Assembly (NCBI RefSeq): GCF_037042905.1
Contig: NC_087261.1
Coordinates: 12,784,217 to 12,848,216, forward strand
DNA length: 64,000 nt
Source: Lytechinus pictus
Lineage: Eukaryota > Echinodermata > Echinoidea > Temnopleuroida > Toxopneustidae
Reading direction: 5' to 3'
The position numbers and the translations under genes are program-made. The notes under the pieces were generated by a model that did not search any database, had not been told where the DNA came from, and worked only from the letters and a program-made list of their open reading frames with translations. The stretch's first letter is position 1. Every line of letters begins with the position of its first letter. This document shows positions 10,729 to 19,683 of this stretch, piece by piece.

Positions 10729-11508
10729 CTACAGGTAACTGGGAGCCTTTCTTCTAAGATGAAGCGTTAGGATGACGGTTCCACGCGTGAATGGCACCGA
10801 CTCGCCCGTTCCATCTCTTATATCGATCTCGATCGTGTCAAATACTTTTGTTTGAACTCGTTTGTAATGGGGCGTGTGGTAATGGACCGAGAGTTGCATG
10901 CCTTTTCGATTTTCCACGTTGACAGCTCGGAGTAGGGGTGCCAGGCTGTTCCCCACGGTTTCGTGCTCCACGATGTCCGTATAGATGAAAAGGTTGTCGA
11001 TGGGGTTCAGATTGTAGGTTCGTGGGGGGATCACTCGACCCAGTATCACCTCGATATCGGATTCGAATCCCAACATGCGGGCGATTTTCCCCTTCAGAAT
11101 CAGCTGACATCCATCGCTTAAGTCGAAAAGGATTTTTTCCGCATGCTCCATGATGGTAATCTGACAGTCTTCGGCAGTGGCTCCTTCCGGTACATTCGGT
11201 CTGATTTCTTCCACGAGTGCTTCGATGTTTGAATAGTAACCTTCTCTGAGTTGCTTTTGGAAATACCGACTTTTTCGAATGTATTGTACCGTTGATTTGG
11301 ACGGATGATTCTCCTCTGTAATAAGATTATACCACGAAGTCGGGAAAGAGGCGTCAACGAGGGCGCACTCGTATTCTCCGGCAAGATGCACGGGTTGGGG
11401 GAGTTTTACTTTGAAGTTTGTCAGCGTGTTGTCCGGAAATTCTTCTATGCTGCTGTTCGACGGTAGGGTGATGAAAAAAGAATCTTGCGTCGTTATCGTT
11501 CCGGCCAT
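10729..11508 (-). CDS. Penton-like capsid protein, copy 1
   Basis: 259 residues, identical in translation to the copy at 14529-15308; see that entry. It is intact here and lies between the truncated integrase and the basic-protein gene. Confidence 0.85.
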   Translation of the reverse strand: MAGTITTQDSFFITLPSNSSIEEFPDNTLTNFKVKLPQPVHLAGEYECALVDASFPTSWYNLITEENHPSKSTVQYIRKSRYFQKQLREGYYSNIEALVEEIRPNVPEGATAEDCQITIMEHAEKILFDLSDGCQLILKGKIARMLGFESDIEVILGRVIPPRTYNLNPIDNLFIYTDIVEHETVGNSLAPLLRAVNVENRKGMQLSVHYHTPHYKRVQTKVFDTIEIDIRDGTGESVPFTRGTVILTLHLRRKAPSYL

Positions 11509-11545
11509 CTTGATGAAATGACGTTCCTCGCTGCTTGACAGCTCT

Positions 11546-12550
11546 TTATGGGGATGTTGGTCGTTGCTGTAGCCGTTTTACATCCGTGGTCCAGCCCGAA
11601 AATTTCTCGGGCCAATTCAGGTACTTGACGTAATATTCTTTGACCCCGTTACGCTTCCGAGTCTTTAATATTTTTTCGATGGGGAAATAGTCTTCTTCCT
11701 TCAGGCGAACTTTTTGGAGTTCTTCGTGGTAGAAAGTCCCTTGCAACGTTTCACCCGCCAGGTCTGAAATGCGATACACGGGAGGATGACGAGGCACACG
11801 CTGTATCACACGGAAGACTTCCTCGGTCCAGCCTGGCAAATACCCTTTCTTGAAAGGTCGGGCAAGCATGGAGATGCGAACGTGGTCTCCAACGTTTAGC
11901 CGGAACCTGGTCTTTGGCGGGGGGCGATTACCATACATCTCATTCCACACCTGCAATTCTATCTCGTCCGTCACTTCTCGTGGGGCCACACCGATGCTCC
12001 TGTGTGTCCTCGCGTTATAAGAACTCAAAAACTCTGGCAACACATCCACGTATTTCCTGGTATTCCTGTCCGTGAAGTAGCGAAACAGGCGGGTTTTGAG
12101 ACTCCGGTTAAAACGTTCCACCACCGATGCGTGGGTCTCGTTATTGGTGTTGTAAAAGCTGATGTGGTTCTCTTTGAGCAAGGCTTGAAAATTCTTGTTG
12201 GTGAACTCCGTCCCCTGATCAGCCTGCACCTTGTAAGGGAAACGTCCTCCTTTCAAAATATGCTTGAAGGCCTTCACCAGGGAAACCCCCGTTTTATTCT
12301 TTAACGGCACTGCCCAGCCATACTTGCTAAACACGTCGATCACGGTCAGAATGAATTTGTGACCCCTGTTAACTCTGGAAAATCGAGAAACATCCACGAG
12401 GTCGATCTGCCAGAGGAAATCGATTCCATGAGAGTAGACCCTATTGCGGGGATATCTCCTCCGAAGTGGCTTGTGTTTGGTGTAGGTCGGAAGACTCTGA
12501 AGGAATTCCTTGACCTTTCTTCTGCTGACCTTCAGTCCCTCCTTTTTCGC
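11546..12550 (-). pseudogene. Integrase, copy 1, N-terminally truncated
   Basis: The frame matches the integrase at 15346-16440 but its first 30 or so codons are replaced by the terminal repeat of the second copy at 12551. The reading frame runs back into a stop inside that repeat, with no ATG between it and the catalytic core. The catalytic D, D and E and the chromo-like C-terminus are kept. It marks the breakpoint of the tandem duplication. Confidence 0.9.
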
Positions 12551-12856
12551 AGTAGTTAGGGGTTAGACCTCATACCAAATTGACCTTTGACCTTTGACCT
12601 TTGACCGCATGACCTTTGACCCCAACTTCCGGTCACTGTTGACCCCGTGACCCAACCTTCCGGTCAATCATGACCTTTGACCTTTGGGTACGCGGTAAAC
12701 AGGAAATTGGATAATGGAGCGCGGGAAGCGATTTTAATTGGATAATGACTCCGCGTGGGGACGCCATCTTAATTGGATAATGAAGCGCGGGACGCGATTT
12801 TAATTGGATAATGACTCCGCGTGGGGACGCCATCTTAATTGGATATGAGTCCACGT
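12551..12856 (+). repeat. Internal copy of the terminal repeat
   Basis: Starts exactly with the terminal AGTAGTT sequence and repeats 8751-9056, including the DR1 array and the 66-bp units. It is now buried inside the element. Two adjacent bases differ from the left copy (near 12653). Confidence 0.95.
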
Positions 12857-12878
12857 AGGGACTCGATCTACAGGAAAT

Positions 12879-13775
12879 TTAATTAACCTCCGCGTGGGGT
12901 GATCTCCCGCGCCCTCGCCTATAAATGATGGGAGTAAACCGAGAACAAGTCGCATTTCTGATGGGAACGTCACTGACCACGCGGTCGATGGGATACTTGG
13001 CCGTGGTCTTCTCCAACGCTCTCTCTAGAGTCAAGGTCGTTGAAGGCGATACTTTGATCTTCCTTACATAGAGGGTGCAACTTTCGATCTTGACACGGTA
13101 GCCAGAAGCCGGAGTGTTGGTCATGAGACTGAACGCATCCTTGTGACGTATGAGTTTCACGCGAAGATCTACCCCGTTGATGAGATAGCGGGGTTGAAAG
13201 AAGAGGTCGGCGTGAATGGGTGAGATCATCTCGATCAAGGCCGAATTTTTCGCGTACCTGTACCTAGCACTCAATCCTTCGTTTTCATCGGCATCACCAT
13301 CTTCTGGGGATGGCTCTGCAACATCCATCTTGCCCGGAGTGTCCCTTTGAAAGAGGCTCATGGTGTAGAGAGACTTCAGCGCAGCAGGACCATAGTTGAG
13401 CATGACATCGGCGTAGGCCCGGTAGGGGTAGGTCGGCATAGAAGGTGTGACGATTTTCTCATTCAGGCTGACATCCACCTGACTAAAGAGGGACTGCATG
13501 AAGAGATTTACGGGTCCAACCTTATCCGTCGGCTCCAAGTTGGCGCCATTGGCTTTCACCACTCTAGCTTTCACTTGAAGGTAGGTTTTTGCCAGGTCGA
13601 CGTATTCCGTTCCGCTGCCCGACACAAAAAATTCGATTGGACCGCTGTCAATGTTAGCGATGGGGTGATAATCAACGGCATACCCGTCTTCGACCGCCAG
13701 CTGGGTCGGCGGCACCGTGAACAGGTCCAGCGCGCTGGTTGTGCAAGGACAGCTTTTTTCGTGTACGAGTGCCAT
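12879..13775 (-). CDS. Polinton major capsid protein (hexon-like), C-terminally short
   Basis: 298 residues. The N-terminal half (MALVHEKSCPCTTSALDLF, then a GPIEFFVSGSG strand region) and the central EMISPIHADLFFQPRYLINGV region are typical of the Polinton capsid family, often listed as F54H12.2-like. The family folds as a double jelly roll and forms the capsid hexamers. In relatives the segment after ALEK..AKYP continues for well over 100 residues; here it changes to an Arg-rich tail and stops in sequence next to the terminal repeat. I infer a deletion that removed the second jelly roll's end. It starts six bases after the pVI-like stop. Intact as a frame, unlike copy 1. Confidence 0.88.
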   Translation of the reverse strand: MALVHEKSCPCTTSALDLFTVPPTQLAVEDGYAVDYHPIANIDSGPIEFFVSGSGTEYVDLAKTYLQVKARVVKANGANLEPTDKVGPVNLFMQSLFSQVDVSLNEKIVTPSMPTYPYRAYADVMLNYGPAALKSLYTMSLFQRDTPGKMDVAEPSPEDGDADENEGLSARYRYAKNSALIEMISPIHADLFFQPRYLINGVDLRVKLIRHKDAFSLMTNTPASGYRVKIESCTLYVRKIKVSPSTTLTLERALEKTTAKYPIDRVVSDVPIRNATCSRFTPIIYRRGRGRSPHAEVN

Positions 13776-13781
13776 GTTGTT

Positions 13782-14306
13782 CTAATCGAAGATGTCGTCA
13801 AACTTTTTCTTGGAGCGTGATGCACGACGTTTGCTGGCCACTTTACGAGTGTGACTCGGTGCAGACTGGGGGGCTCCTTTTATGGGCTCTCTTCTTCTTT
13901 TCTTGGATCCGCCCGCCTTTCCGCTTTCTCGACGCTTCCTTTTACGGGACGGCTGCTTCTTGTTGGTTATATTGTCCAGGGCGGATGTGATACCCGATTC
14001 CAATCCAGCCTTCATGGCTTGTTTGACAAGTTTGGGAGCATTTTTCTTGATGACGGGAACGGCGGTCTTCAGCGCATTCCTGGCGAGAGCGGTCGCACCA
14101 ACTTTGGCGATTTTTGGAACCGCTTTTATCCCGGTGGTGATAGCTGCTCTCCCTACCGGTATGGCCAACCGGAACAAACTGGATAGAATGCCGCCAAAAC
14201 CGTGACCCCTCTGATAAGGCGAGCCTTTAAAGACGGGAAGCCCGCGCCCTCTCTGGTAACGTCCATAATAGTCTGCGTAGGCTGCCGGAGAAACGAGCTC
14301 CATCAT
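13782..14306 (-). CDS. pVI-like minor capsid / membrane-active protein
   Basis: 174 residues. The N-terminus is Tyr/Gly-rich (ADYYGRYQRGRG), then QRGHGFGGILSSLFRLAIP opens an amphipathic stretch, followed by an Ala/Lys-rich helix region (about residues 55-115) and a basic tail with RKRKRRES and KKRRREP, likely nuclear-targeting or DNA-binding. This layout matches the Polinton/adintovirus proteins compared with adenovirus pVI, which line the capsid and disrupt membranes during entry. FGG before the helix resembles adenain-type cleavage sites. Two ATGs start the frame. It overlaps the basic-protein frame by 80 bases in copy 2. Confidence 0.75.
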   Translation of the reverse strand: MMELVSPAAYADYYGRYQRGRGLPVFKGSPYQRGHGFGGILSSLFRLAIPVGRAAITTGIKAVPKIAKVGATALARNALKTAVPVIKKNAPKLVKQAMKAGLESGITSALDNITNKKQPSRKRKRRESGKAGGSKKRRREPIKGAPQSAPSHTRKVASKRRASRSKKKFDDIFD

Positions 14307-14523
14307 TTGTGGCGTTGATTTGGATCGTAAGCGGTAGAATGATACCTCCTCCTAGACACACCTTCATTTTTATTCTGCGTCTGCGCCGATGGGTTCTGCC
14401 CATCTTTTCCAGTCGTTTTATGACCTGTCTCACTCGGTGCAGGGTCACCTTCGATTTTTTCTTCCTCCTCGCTAGACGGTGTCGTTGTTGCTTTTTCCGT
14501 TGTACCTTCCTGCGTCTTGCCAT
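14227..14523 (-). CDS. Small basic core-like protein, copy 2
   Basis: 98-residue frame starting MARRRKVQRKKQQ. Residues 1-55 are dominated by Arg/Lys, as in DNA-condensing core proteins. LGGG near residues 57-60 fits the adenain consensus [MIL]xGG followed by any residue. The last third overlaps the start of the pVI-like gene in another frame. Copy 1 stops after residue 51, so the extended tail may or may not be biological. It starts six bases after the penton stop. Confidence 0.6.
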   Translation of the reverse strand: MARRRKVQRKKQQRHRLARRKKKSKVTLHRVRQVIKRLEKMGRTHRRRRRIKMKVCLGGGIILPLTIQINATNDGARFSGSLRRLLWTLPERARASRL

Positions 14524-14528
14524 CGGGT

Positions 14529-15308
14529 CTACAGGTAACTGGGAGCCTTTCTTCTAAGATGAAGCGTTAGGATGACGGTTCCACGCGTGAATGGCACCGA
14601 CTCGCCCGTTCCATCTCTTATATCGATCTCGATCGTGTCAAATACTTTTGTTTGAACTCGTTTGTAATGGGGCGTGTGGTAATGGACCGAGAGTTGCATG
14701 CCTTTTCGATTTTCCACGTTGACAGCTCGGAGTAGGGGTGCCAGGCTGTTCCCCACGGTTTCGTGCTCCACGATGTCCGTATAGATGAAAAGGTTGTCGA
14801 TGGGGTTCAGATTGTAGGTTCGTGGGGGGATCACTCGACCCAGTATCACCTCGATATCGGATTCGAATCCCAACATGCGGGCGATTTTCCCCTTCAGAAT
14901 CAGCTGACATCCATCGCTTAAGTCGAAAAGGATTTTTTCCGCATGCTCCATGATGGTAATCTGACAGTCTTCGGCAGTGGCTCCTTCCGGTACATTCGGT
15001 CTGATTTCTTCCACGAGTGCTTCGATGTTTGAATAGTAACCTTCTCTGAGTTGCTTTTGGAAATACCGACTTTTTCGAATGTATTGTACCGTTGATTTGG
15101 ACGGATGATTCTCCTCTGTAATAAGATTATACCACGAAGTCGGGAAAGAGGCGTCAACGAGGGCGCACTCGTATTCTCCGGCAAGATGCACGGGTTGGGG
15201 GAGTTTTACTTTGAAGTTTGTCAGCGTGTTGTCCGGAAATTCTTCTATGCTGCTGTTCGACGGTAGGGTGATGAAAAAAGAATCTTGCGTCGTTATCGTT
15301 CCGGCCAT
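14529..15308 (-). CDS. Polinton penton-like (minor capsid) protein
   Basis: 259 residues starting MAGTITTQDSFFITLPSNSS. The opening 'F.ITLPSNSS...FP.NTLTNFKVKL..P..L.G.YE.AL' is characteristic of the Polinton minor capsid protein, a single jelly-roll protein thought to form capsid vertices. The C-terminus carries IEIDIRDGTGESVPFTRG, also typical of the family. Length is normal. ATG at 15308 follows the integrase stop by about 37 bases. Copy 1 translates identically. Confidence 0.9.
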   Translation of the reverse strand: MAGTITTQDSFFITLPSNSSIEEFPDNTLTNFKVKLPQPVHLAGEYECALVDASFPTSWYNLITEENHPSKSTVQYIRKSRYFQKQLREGYYSNIEALVEEIRPNVPEGATAEDCQITIMEHAEKILFDLSDGCQLILKGKIARMLGFESDIEVILGRVIPPRTYNLNPIDNLFIYTDIVEHETVGNSLAPLLRAVNVENRKGMQLSVHYHTPHYKRVQTKVFDTIEIDIRDGTGESVPFTRGTVILTLHLRRKAPSYL

Positions 15309-15345
15309 CTTGATGAAATGACGTTCCTTGCTGCTTGACAGCTCT

Positions 15346-16440
15346 TTATGGGGATGTTGGTCGTTGCTGTAGCCGTTTTACATCCGTGGTCCAGCCCGAA
15401 AATTTCTCGGGCCAATTCAGGTACTTGACGTAATATTCTTTGACCCCGTTACGCTTCCGAGTCTTTAATATTTTTTCGATGGGGAAATAGTCTTCTTCCT
15501 TCAGGCGAACTTTTTGGAGTTCTTCGTGGTAGAAAGTCCCTTGCAACGTTTCACCCGCCAGGTCTGAAATGCGATACACGGGAGGATGACGAGGCACACG
15601 CTGTATCACACGGAAGACTTCCTCGGTCCAGCCTGGCAAATACCCTTTCTTGAAAGGTCGGGCAAGCATGGAGATGCGAACGTGGTCTCCAACGTTTAGC
15701 CGGAACCTGGTCTTTGGCGGGGGGCGATTACCATACATCTCATTCCACACCTGCAATTCTATCTCGTCCGTCACTTCTCGTGGGGCCACACCGATGCTCC
15801 TGTGTGTCCTCGCGTTATAAGAACTCAAAAACTCTGGCAACACATCCACGTATTTCCTGGTATTCCTGTCCGTGAAGTAGCGAAACAGGCGGGTTTTGAG
15901 ACTCCGGTTAAAACGTTCCACCACCGATGCGTGGGTCTCGTTATTGGTGTTGTAAAAGCTGATGTGGTTCTCTTTGAGCAAGGCTTGAAAATTCTTGTTG
16001 GTGAACTCCGTCCCCTGATCAGCCTGCACCTTGTAAGGGAAACGTCCTCCTTTCAAAATATGCTTGAAGGCCTTCACCAGGGAAACCCCCGTTTTATTCT
16101 TTAACGGCACTGCCCAGCCATACTTGCTAAACACGTCGATCACGGTCAGAATGAATTTGTGACCCCTGTTAACTCTGGAAAATCGAGAAACATCCACGAG
16201 GTCGATCTGCCAGAGGAAATCGATTCCATGAGAGTAGACCCTATTGCGGGGATATCTCCTCCGAAGTGGCTTGTGTTTGGTGTAGGTCGGAAGACTCTGA
16301 AGGAATTCCTTGACCTTTCTTCTGCTGACCTTCAGTCCCTCCTTTTTCGCAGCTTGATACAGGTTTTCGGCTCCACCAAAACTTCCAGGATGATCGGCGT
16401 TGCGATAAATGTTTTCCAGCTCCTTTTCCGTCGACATCAT
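15346..16440 (-). CDS. Polinton integrase (DDE, retroviral type) with chromo-like C-terminus
   Basis: Inserts the element into host DNA, making 6-bp duplications. An N-terminal helical region (GGAENLYQAAKKEG) precedes the RNase H-fold core. Numbered from the upstream GTG at 16446, the catalytic residues are D82 (WQIDLVD), D143 (QADQGTEF) and E177 (SVVERFNRSLKTR). The last 50 residues (YFPIEKILKTRK...EYYVKYLNWP) resemble a chromodomain. The first ATG in frame is at 16440 (MMSTEKEL), which I prefer. A zinc-binding HHCC motif is not evident. It is the only full-length integrase in the element. Confidence 0.93.
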   Translation of the reverse strand: MMSTEKELENIYRNADHPGSFGGAENLYQAAKKEGLKVSRRKVKEFLQSLPTYTKHKPLRRRYPRNRVYSHGIDFLWQIDLVDVSRFSRVNRGHKFILTVIDVFSKYGWAVPLKNKTGVSLVKAFKHILKGGRFPYKVQADQGTEFTNKNFQALLKENHISFYNTNNETHASVVERFNRSLKTRLFRYFTDRNTRKYVDVLPEFLSSYNARTHRSIGVAPREVTDEIELQVWNEMYGNRPPPKTRFRLNVGDHVRISMLARPFKKGYLPGWTEEVFRVIQRVPRHPPVYRISDLAGETLQGTFYHEELQKVRLKEEDYFPIEKILKTRKRNGVKEYYVKYLNWPEKFSGWTTDVKRLQQRPTSP

Positions 16441-16563
16441 CCACACCCCTGATATAGATGCTACCTCTACAGCATGCCAAGACGCACCTTAACTTTCGAA
16501 ACTGAAGATGAAATGTGGGAAGTTTTAGCCAGTCCATTCTTTTTAACGGCTCCACCCCGTTCA

Positions 16564-17256
16564 CTAATCTGGATAATGACTGACCCAGTCCAAGGATGCC
16601 TTGACTCTTTTATGCTTTCTTTTAGATGATCTGACGGGTGTTGAGGTGGCTAGCGTGCGCTCATCCACGCTTTCAGGATGCATCGTCTCCCAACTGACCC
16701 CGTCGGCGACCAAATCCCTGGGAGGGTTTAGCCGGGAGAGGGCGAGAGCAAATTCACCCCACCCTCGAGGACGAATCTTCCCGGGTCTCGATCTGGAAAG
16801 GATGTCCTTGATGAGGTCCAAGGCGTGAGTGCCAGACACTGTCGTTCCGTTATTCATCATTTCCCCTCTCCGACTAAAAGCCAGCGTGGATCCTCCTTCG
16901 TTCTGAATGAGTTGTACGAGGCGTTTTCCTTTTCCTTTGAGGGACTTGGTCAGTCCGTCTATCACTGCCTCCCCCCACGAGATCTGAGGGTCGGGATCGG
17001 GCGTCTCCGCTTCTTGCACGGTGACGGCCACCGGCTGGTTCAGTTTTTGGTGCAGGGTTATGTATCCGAGAAGAGCCTGCTGATAAAGTTTGACCTTTTG
17101 ATCGAGGGGGATGTCATTGCGTCTCAAAATAGTTTGCATCTGCGTATCCAAGTTGTCCAAACCTTGGTAAGCGGGTTGCTGGGTGGAATGTGGAGAGTGA
17201 GAAAATTGCTGGGCCATTTCCTGAGGCACGAGAACCATTTTCTTGGCGTTATCCAT
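16564..17256 (-). CDS. Conserved Polinton protein of unknown role
   Basis: 230 residues starting MDNAKKMVLVPQEMAQQ. Region 38-72 (QMQTILRRNDIPLDQKVKLYQQALLGY) is a predicted helical segment of a kind I recall in other metazoan Polintons next to the ATPase. The middle is acidic/proline-rich, followed by a helix with GLTKSLKGKGKRLVQLIQ, and the C-terminus is basic (RSSKRKHKRVK). No enzyme motif is seen. It may be a structural or DNA-packing protein. ATG is four bases after the stop of the next gene upstream, in keeping with the tight packing of the cluster. Confidence 0.7.
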   Translation of the reverse strand: MDNAKKMVLVPQEMAQQFSHSPHSTQQPAYQGLDNLDTQMQTILRRNDIPLDQKVKLYQQALLGYITLHQKLNQPVAVTVQEAETPDPDPQISWGEAVIDGLTKSLKGKGKRLVQLIQNEGGSTLAFSRRGEMMNNGTTVSGTHALDLIKDILSRSRPGKIRPRGWGEFALALSRLNPPRDLVADGVSWETMHPESVDERTLATSTPVRSSKRKHKRVKASLDWVSHYPD

Positions 17257-17260
17257 GACT

Positions 17261-17695
17261 CTATCGGCGATGCCTCACGACCCGACTGATCTTCTTTGTG
17301 CTGGTCACGGCTTTCTTATTCCGTGCAGCTGCACGCCGTCGCCTTCTTCTGTCCACGGCCTTTTTTATTCCTCCGACGACCAAATTGCCGAGAAGACCTA
17401 AAATCGGCCCAGCCAGCAGAGAGAGAAAACCCCCTCTTTGGTGGACAATTTTTTTCTACTTGGCGAATGACACGTTGCGATTTCCCAGTTCTCTGATTCG
17501 TGCTCTGTGTCTTTTTAGTTGTTTGGTTTCCCGGTTGGAGAGGTTAAGGCAGCCTCGTAAAACGTTGTGGCATATTTCGGAGAGACACTTGCAAAGGTCA
17601 TCCGAAGCTCCTTCGAGTATAGCATTCTTCTGTTTCGGGGTTCCACGAGCCAGCACTTCCAAGAAGGGGGTGTTTCTCTCTAATCTGTTTGCCAT
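17261..17695 (-). pseudogene. Polinton small protein with Gly/Leu-rich segment, premature stop
   Basis: From ATG 17695 (MANRLERNTPFLEVL) the frame encodes a helical protein 'P.Q..AIL..ASDDLCKCLSEICHNVL.G' and is interrupted by TAG at 17456-17458. It continues open in the same frame with RGGFLSLLAGPILGLLGNL and an Arg-rich tail to TAG at 17261. Related Polinton proteins have both parts in one chain, so the inner TAG is probably a nonsense mutation. The hydrophobic Gly/Leu segment suggests membrane activity or capsid insertion. In-frame GTG at 17752 could extend the start, but the ATG fits the family better. Confidence 0.75.
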
Positions 17696-17763
17696 TGGGG
17701 GTGTTGTCTCATCACCCTCGAATTTAAAACTAAAGCCTTGAATCCTGTTCACACCTCTTATAT

Positions 17764-18507
17764 TTATTTCCTCAAGTACGCAACGTGCACATCCCCAGGA
17801 AAGATGCCAGTTCTCACTCGCACCTGCTCCGGCGTTTCGGGTTTCAAATCTATGAACAGGTAACCGAAAGGGGTAGATGTGGCATCTTGATAACTTTCCT
17901 GTATGAATTTGGGCCGGTCGGGGGCCAGCTGGCGGGCCAAGTATTGAATTTGAGACCGATCCCTCGTATTTTTGGTGAGTACGAGAATGTCAGCATTCAA
18001 ACTTATACTGCGGCTCTGAGATCCTCGGTGAAAAATATTTTGGGTCAAGAGAACCACGGATGTATTCAGGTGGTGGGAATGAATGGCAAAGAGCTTGGTA
18101 ACTCGTGCATCTTTGGAGGCGTCGGACATAAGATCGTCGAGCACCAGCAGATTTGGATGGGCGGTGTTGAACTGCGTAGGAAGGTCGTCGGGCAATCCTT
18201 CGTGAAATTCTACATTGGGAATTTCCGTTTGAATCTGTGAAAAAGTCTCCCGTTGGTATTGCCCGTAACACCAGAGTATTTTGATGAATTGTCGGTCAAA
18301 CAACGTCTCTCCGTTTTTCAACAATTTCCTTATCAAGGTCGTTTTGCCGGACATGGATGGTCCTGCCAGTATCATCCTAAACGGTGTCTTAATTCGCAGG
18401 TCCATGGTTAATACTAACCCTCGTGGTAAAAACAATGTCATATATACCTGTTGAGGATCGGGTTTTAATTCGTTCACGATGTAACGCGGGCACTTCCCAA
18501 TGTTCAT
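17764..18507 (-). CDS. Packaging ATPase (FtsK/HerA, A32-like)
   Basis: 247 residues, normal for Polintons. Walker A is GPSMSGKT at residues 49-56, Walker B is LLVLDDLM at about 120-127, and TQN at 155-157 fits the following polar sensor. Such ATPases pump DNA into the capsid. The start codon directly follows the polymerase stop (TAA at 18510-18508, ATG at 18507), so the two may share a transcript. No stops or shifts are present, unlike its neighbours. Confidence 0.95.
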   Translation of the reverse strand: MNIGKCPRYIVNELKPDPQQVYMTLFLPRGLVLTMDLRIKTPFRMILAGPSMSGKTTLIRKLLKNGETLFDRQFIKILWCYGQYQRETFSQIQTEIPNVEFHEGLPDDLPTQFNTAHPNLLVLDDLMSDASKDARVTKLFAIHSHHLNTSVVLLTQNIFHRGSQSRSISLNADILVLTKNTRDRSQIQYLARQLAPDRPKFIQESYQDATSTPFGYLFIDLKPETPEQVRVRTGIFPGDVHVAYLRK

Positions 18508-19244
18508 TTAGTAGCCATACGGAAGCGTGTTATAATCGGCCATCTTGACGCGTTTATCGAACACCACGCGGTGAGCCTTCTGTTCCGTTCTTGTGACCAA
18601 CTGCCCATTCCGTGTACGAGCGATGCGTCTGGGATCGGTGATGACATTGGCCGCTTTTCCATCGCACACCATGGATTTGAGACTTTCAAAATTGACCACT
18701 CGCTTGTTTCTCAAATTTAAGGTAATGCCACGGACCTTGCATACGGTAGAATAGTTTCCGCTCTCCCCCTCATACACTCTGTAGGCGTAATTTTTACTGC
18801 CGCCCGAGCAAAATTATTCGATGAAACTTCCTTCTCCATAGCACTCCAGCTCATCCGTCATATCCCCCAAGAAATTCCCTGTTTCAACCTTTGGGGCGCC
18901 CTCTCTGTCGACGAAGATGACCGAGTCGGTGTCGTAGTACAGCACGCGGTCTTGCAAAATGTCCAGGTAGCTGTACAACTTAAGCCTGGCCTGTGCCGTG
19001 GTGTAGGCCGCAACCACCACGTTCGTGTTTCCGAGGCTGGTTTCAAAATCCTCTTCCGGGACACTGACCACCTTGGCAACTTGATCCGTGGGGAAATCGA
19101 CTCGTAAGACTTCTCGAGTTTCGTCAGTGAGCCGTTGATAGAAAGCCCCAGGGCCGGTGAAGTATTCGGCTTTGGCAAGATTTCCTCGCTGTCCCATCTT
19201 TCCCCACATACAATTGAGGGCCGACTTAGCTACTGCTCGGAGAC

Positions 19245-19683
19245 CTAAACAATTAAATGGAACAAAAAATGATCGTAGGTCATTGGATCTATTTATGATT
19301 CCATAGCTACAAGATTCCTTTTGTGAATTTTAACGATGTTTCTATTAGTGTTATCGATATCATAATCGCGGTTTCAATGTAATAATTTTCCTTATCATGA
19401 TTTTAGATATAATAGTATTTTAAATTATAAGTGTGATGTGAAGATGTTTCTTATAATGGGGTAAAGAAGTGCAAGTTTCGTGTTTTCAATTTCATTATTA
19501 TTGCGCAGTTGAGTATATCCAAATAGAAATTGCGCAATATAAATTTACAATTATTATTATTATTATTATTAATTCCATGCGTTTATTTTTCACCCTATCC
19601 ATATTTTTTTATTTGTTATTATTATTTTTTTTTTCAATTTATACTTTTAATTCTTGTTTACGTTTAGATAATGCAACACTCAC
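19245..19683 (-). other. Probable spliceosomal intron in pPolB
   Basis: A donor GTGAGT at 19683-19678 and an acceptor TTTAG ending at 19245 bound 439 bp of AT-rich DNA with an ATT microsatellite, unlike the GC-richer exons. Removing it joins the motif A exon to the motif B/C exon in frame at the point where the polymerase homology is otherwise broken. Confidence 0.8.

Larger units (their letters stand above)
8751..16350. repeat. 3800-bp direct tandem duplication of the left end
   Basis: 8751-12550 equals 12551-16350 with about eight visible differences. At the junction the integrase gene of copy 1 runs into the terminal AGTAGTT of copy 2. Where copy 2 diverges (16351) it reads AGCTTG, so the two sequences share only AG at the breakpoint. 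Differences include a stop in the copy 1 capsid gene (9394-9396, a Gln codon in copy 2) and a stop in the copy 1 basic-protein gene. Confidence 0.95.
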
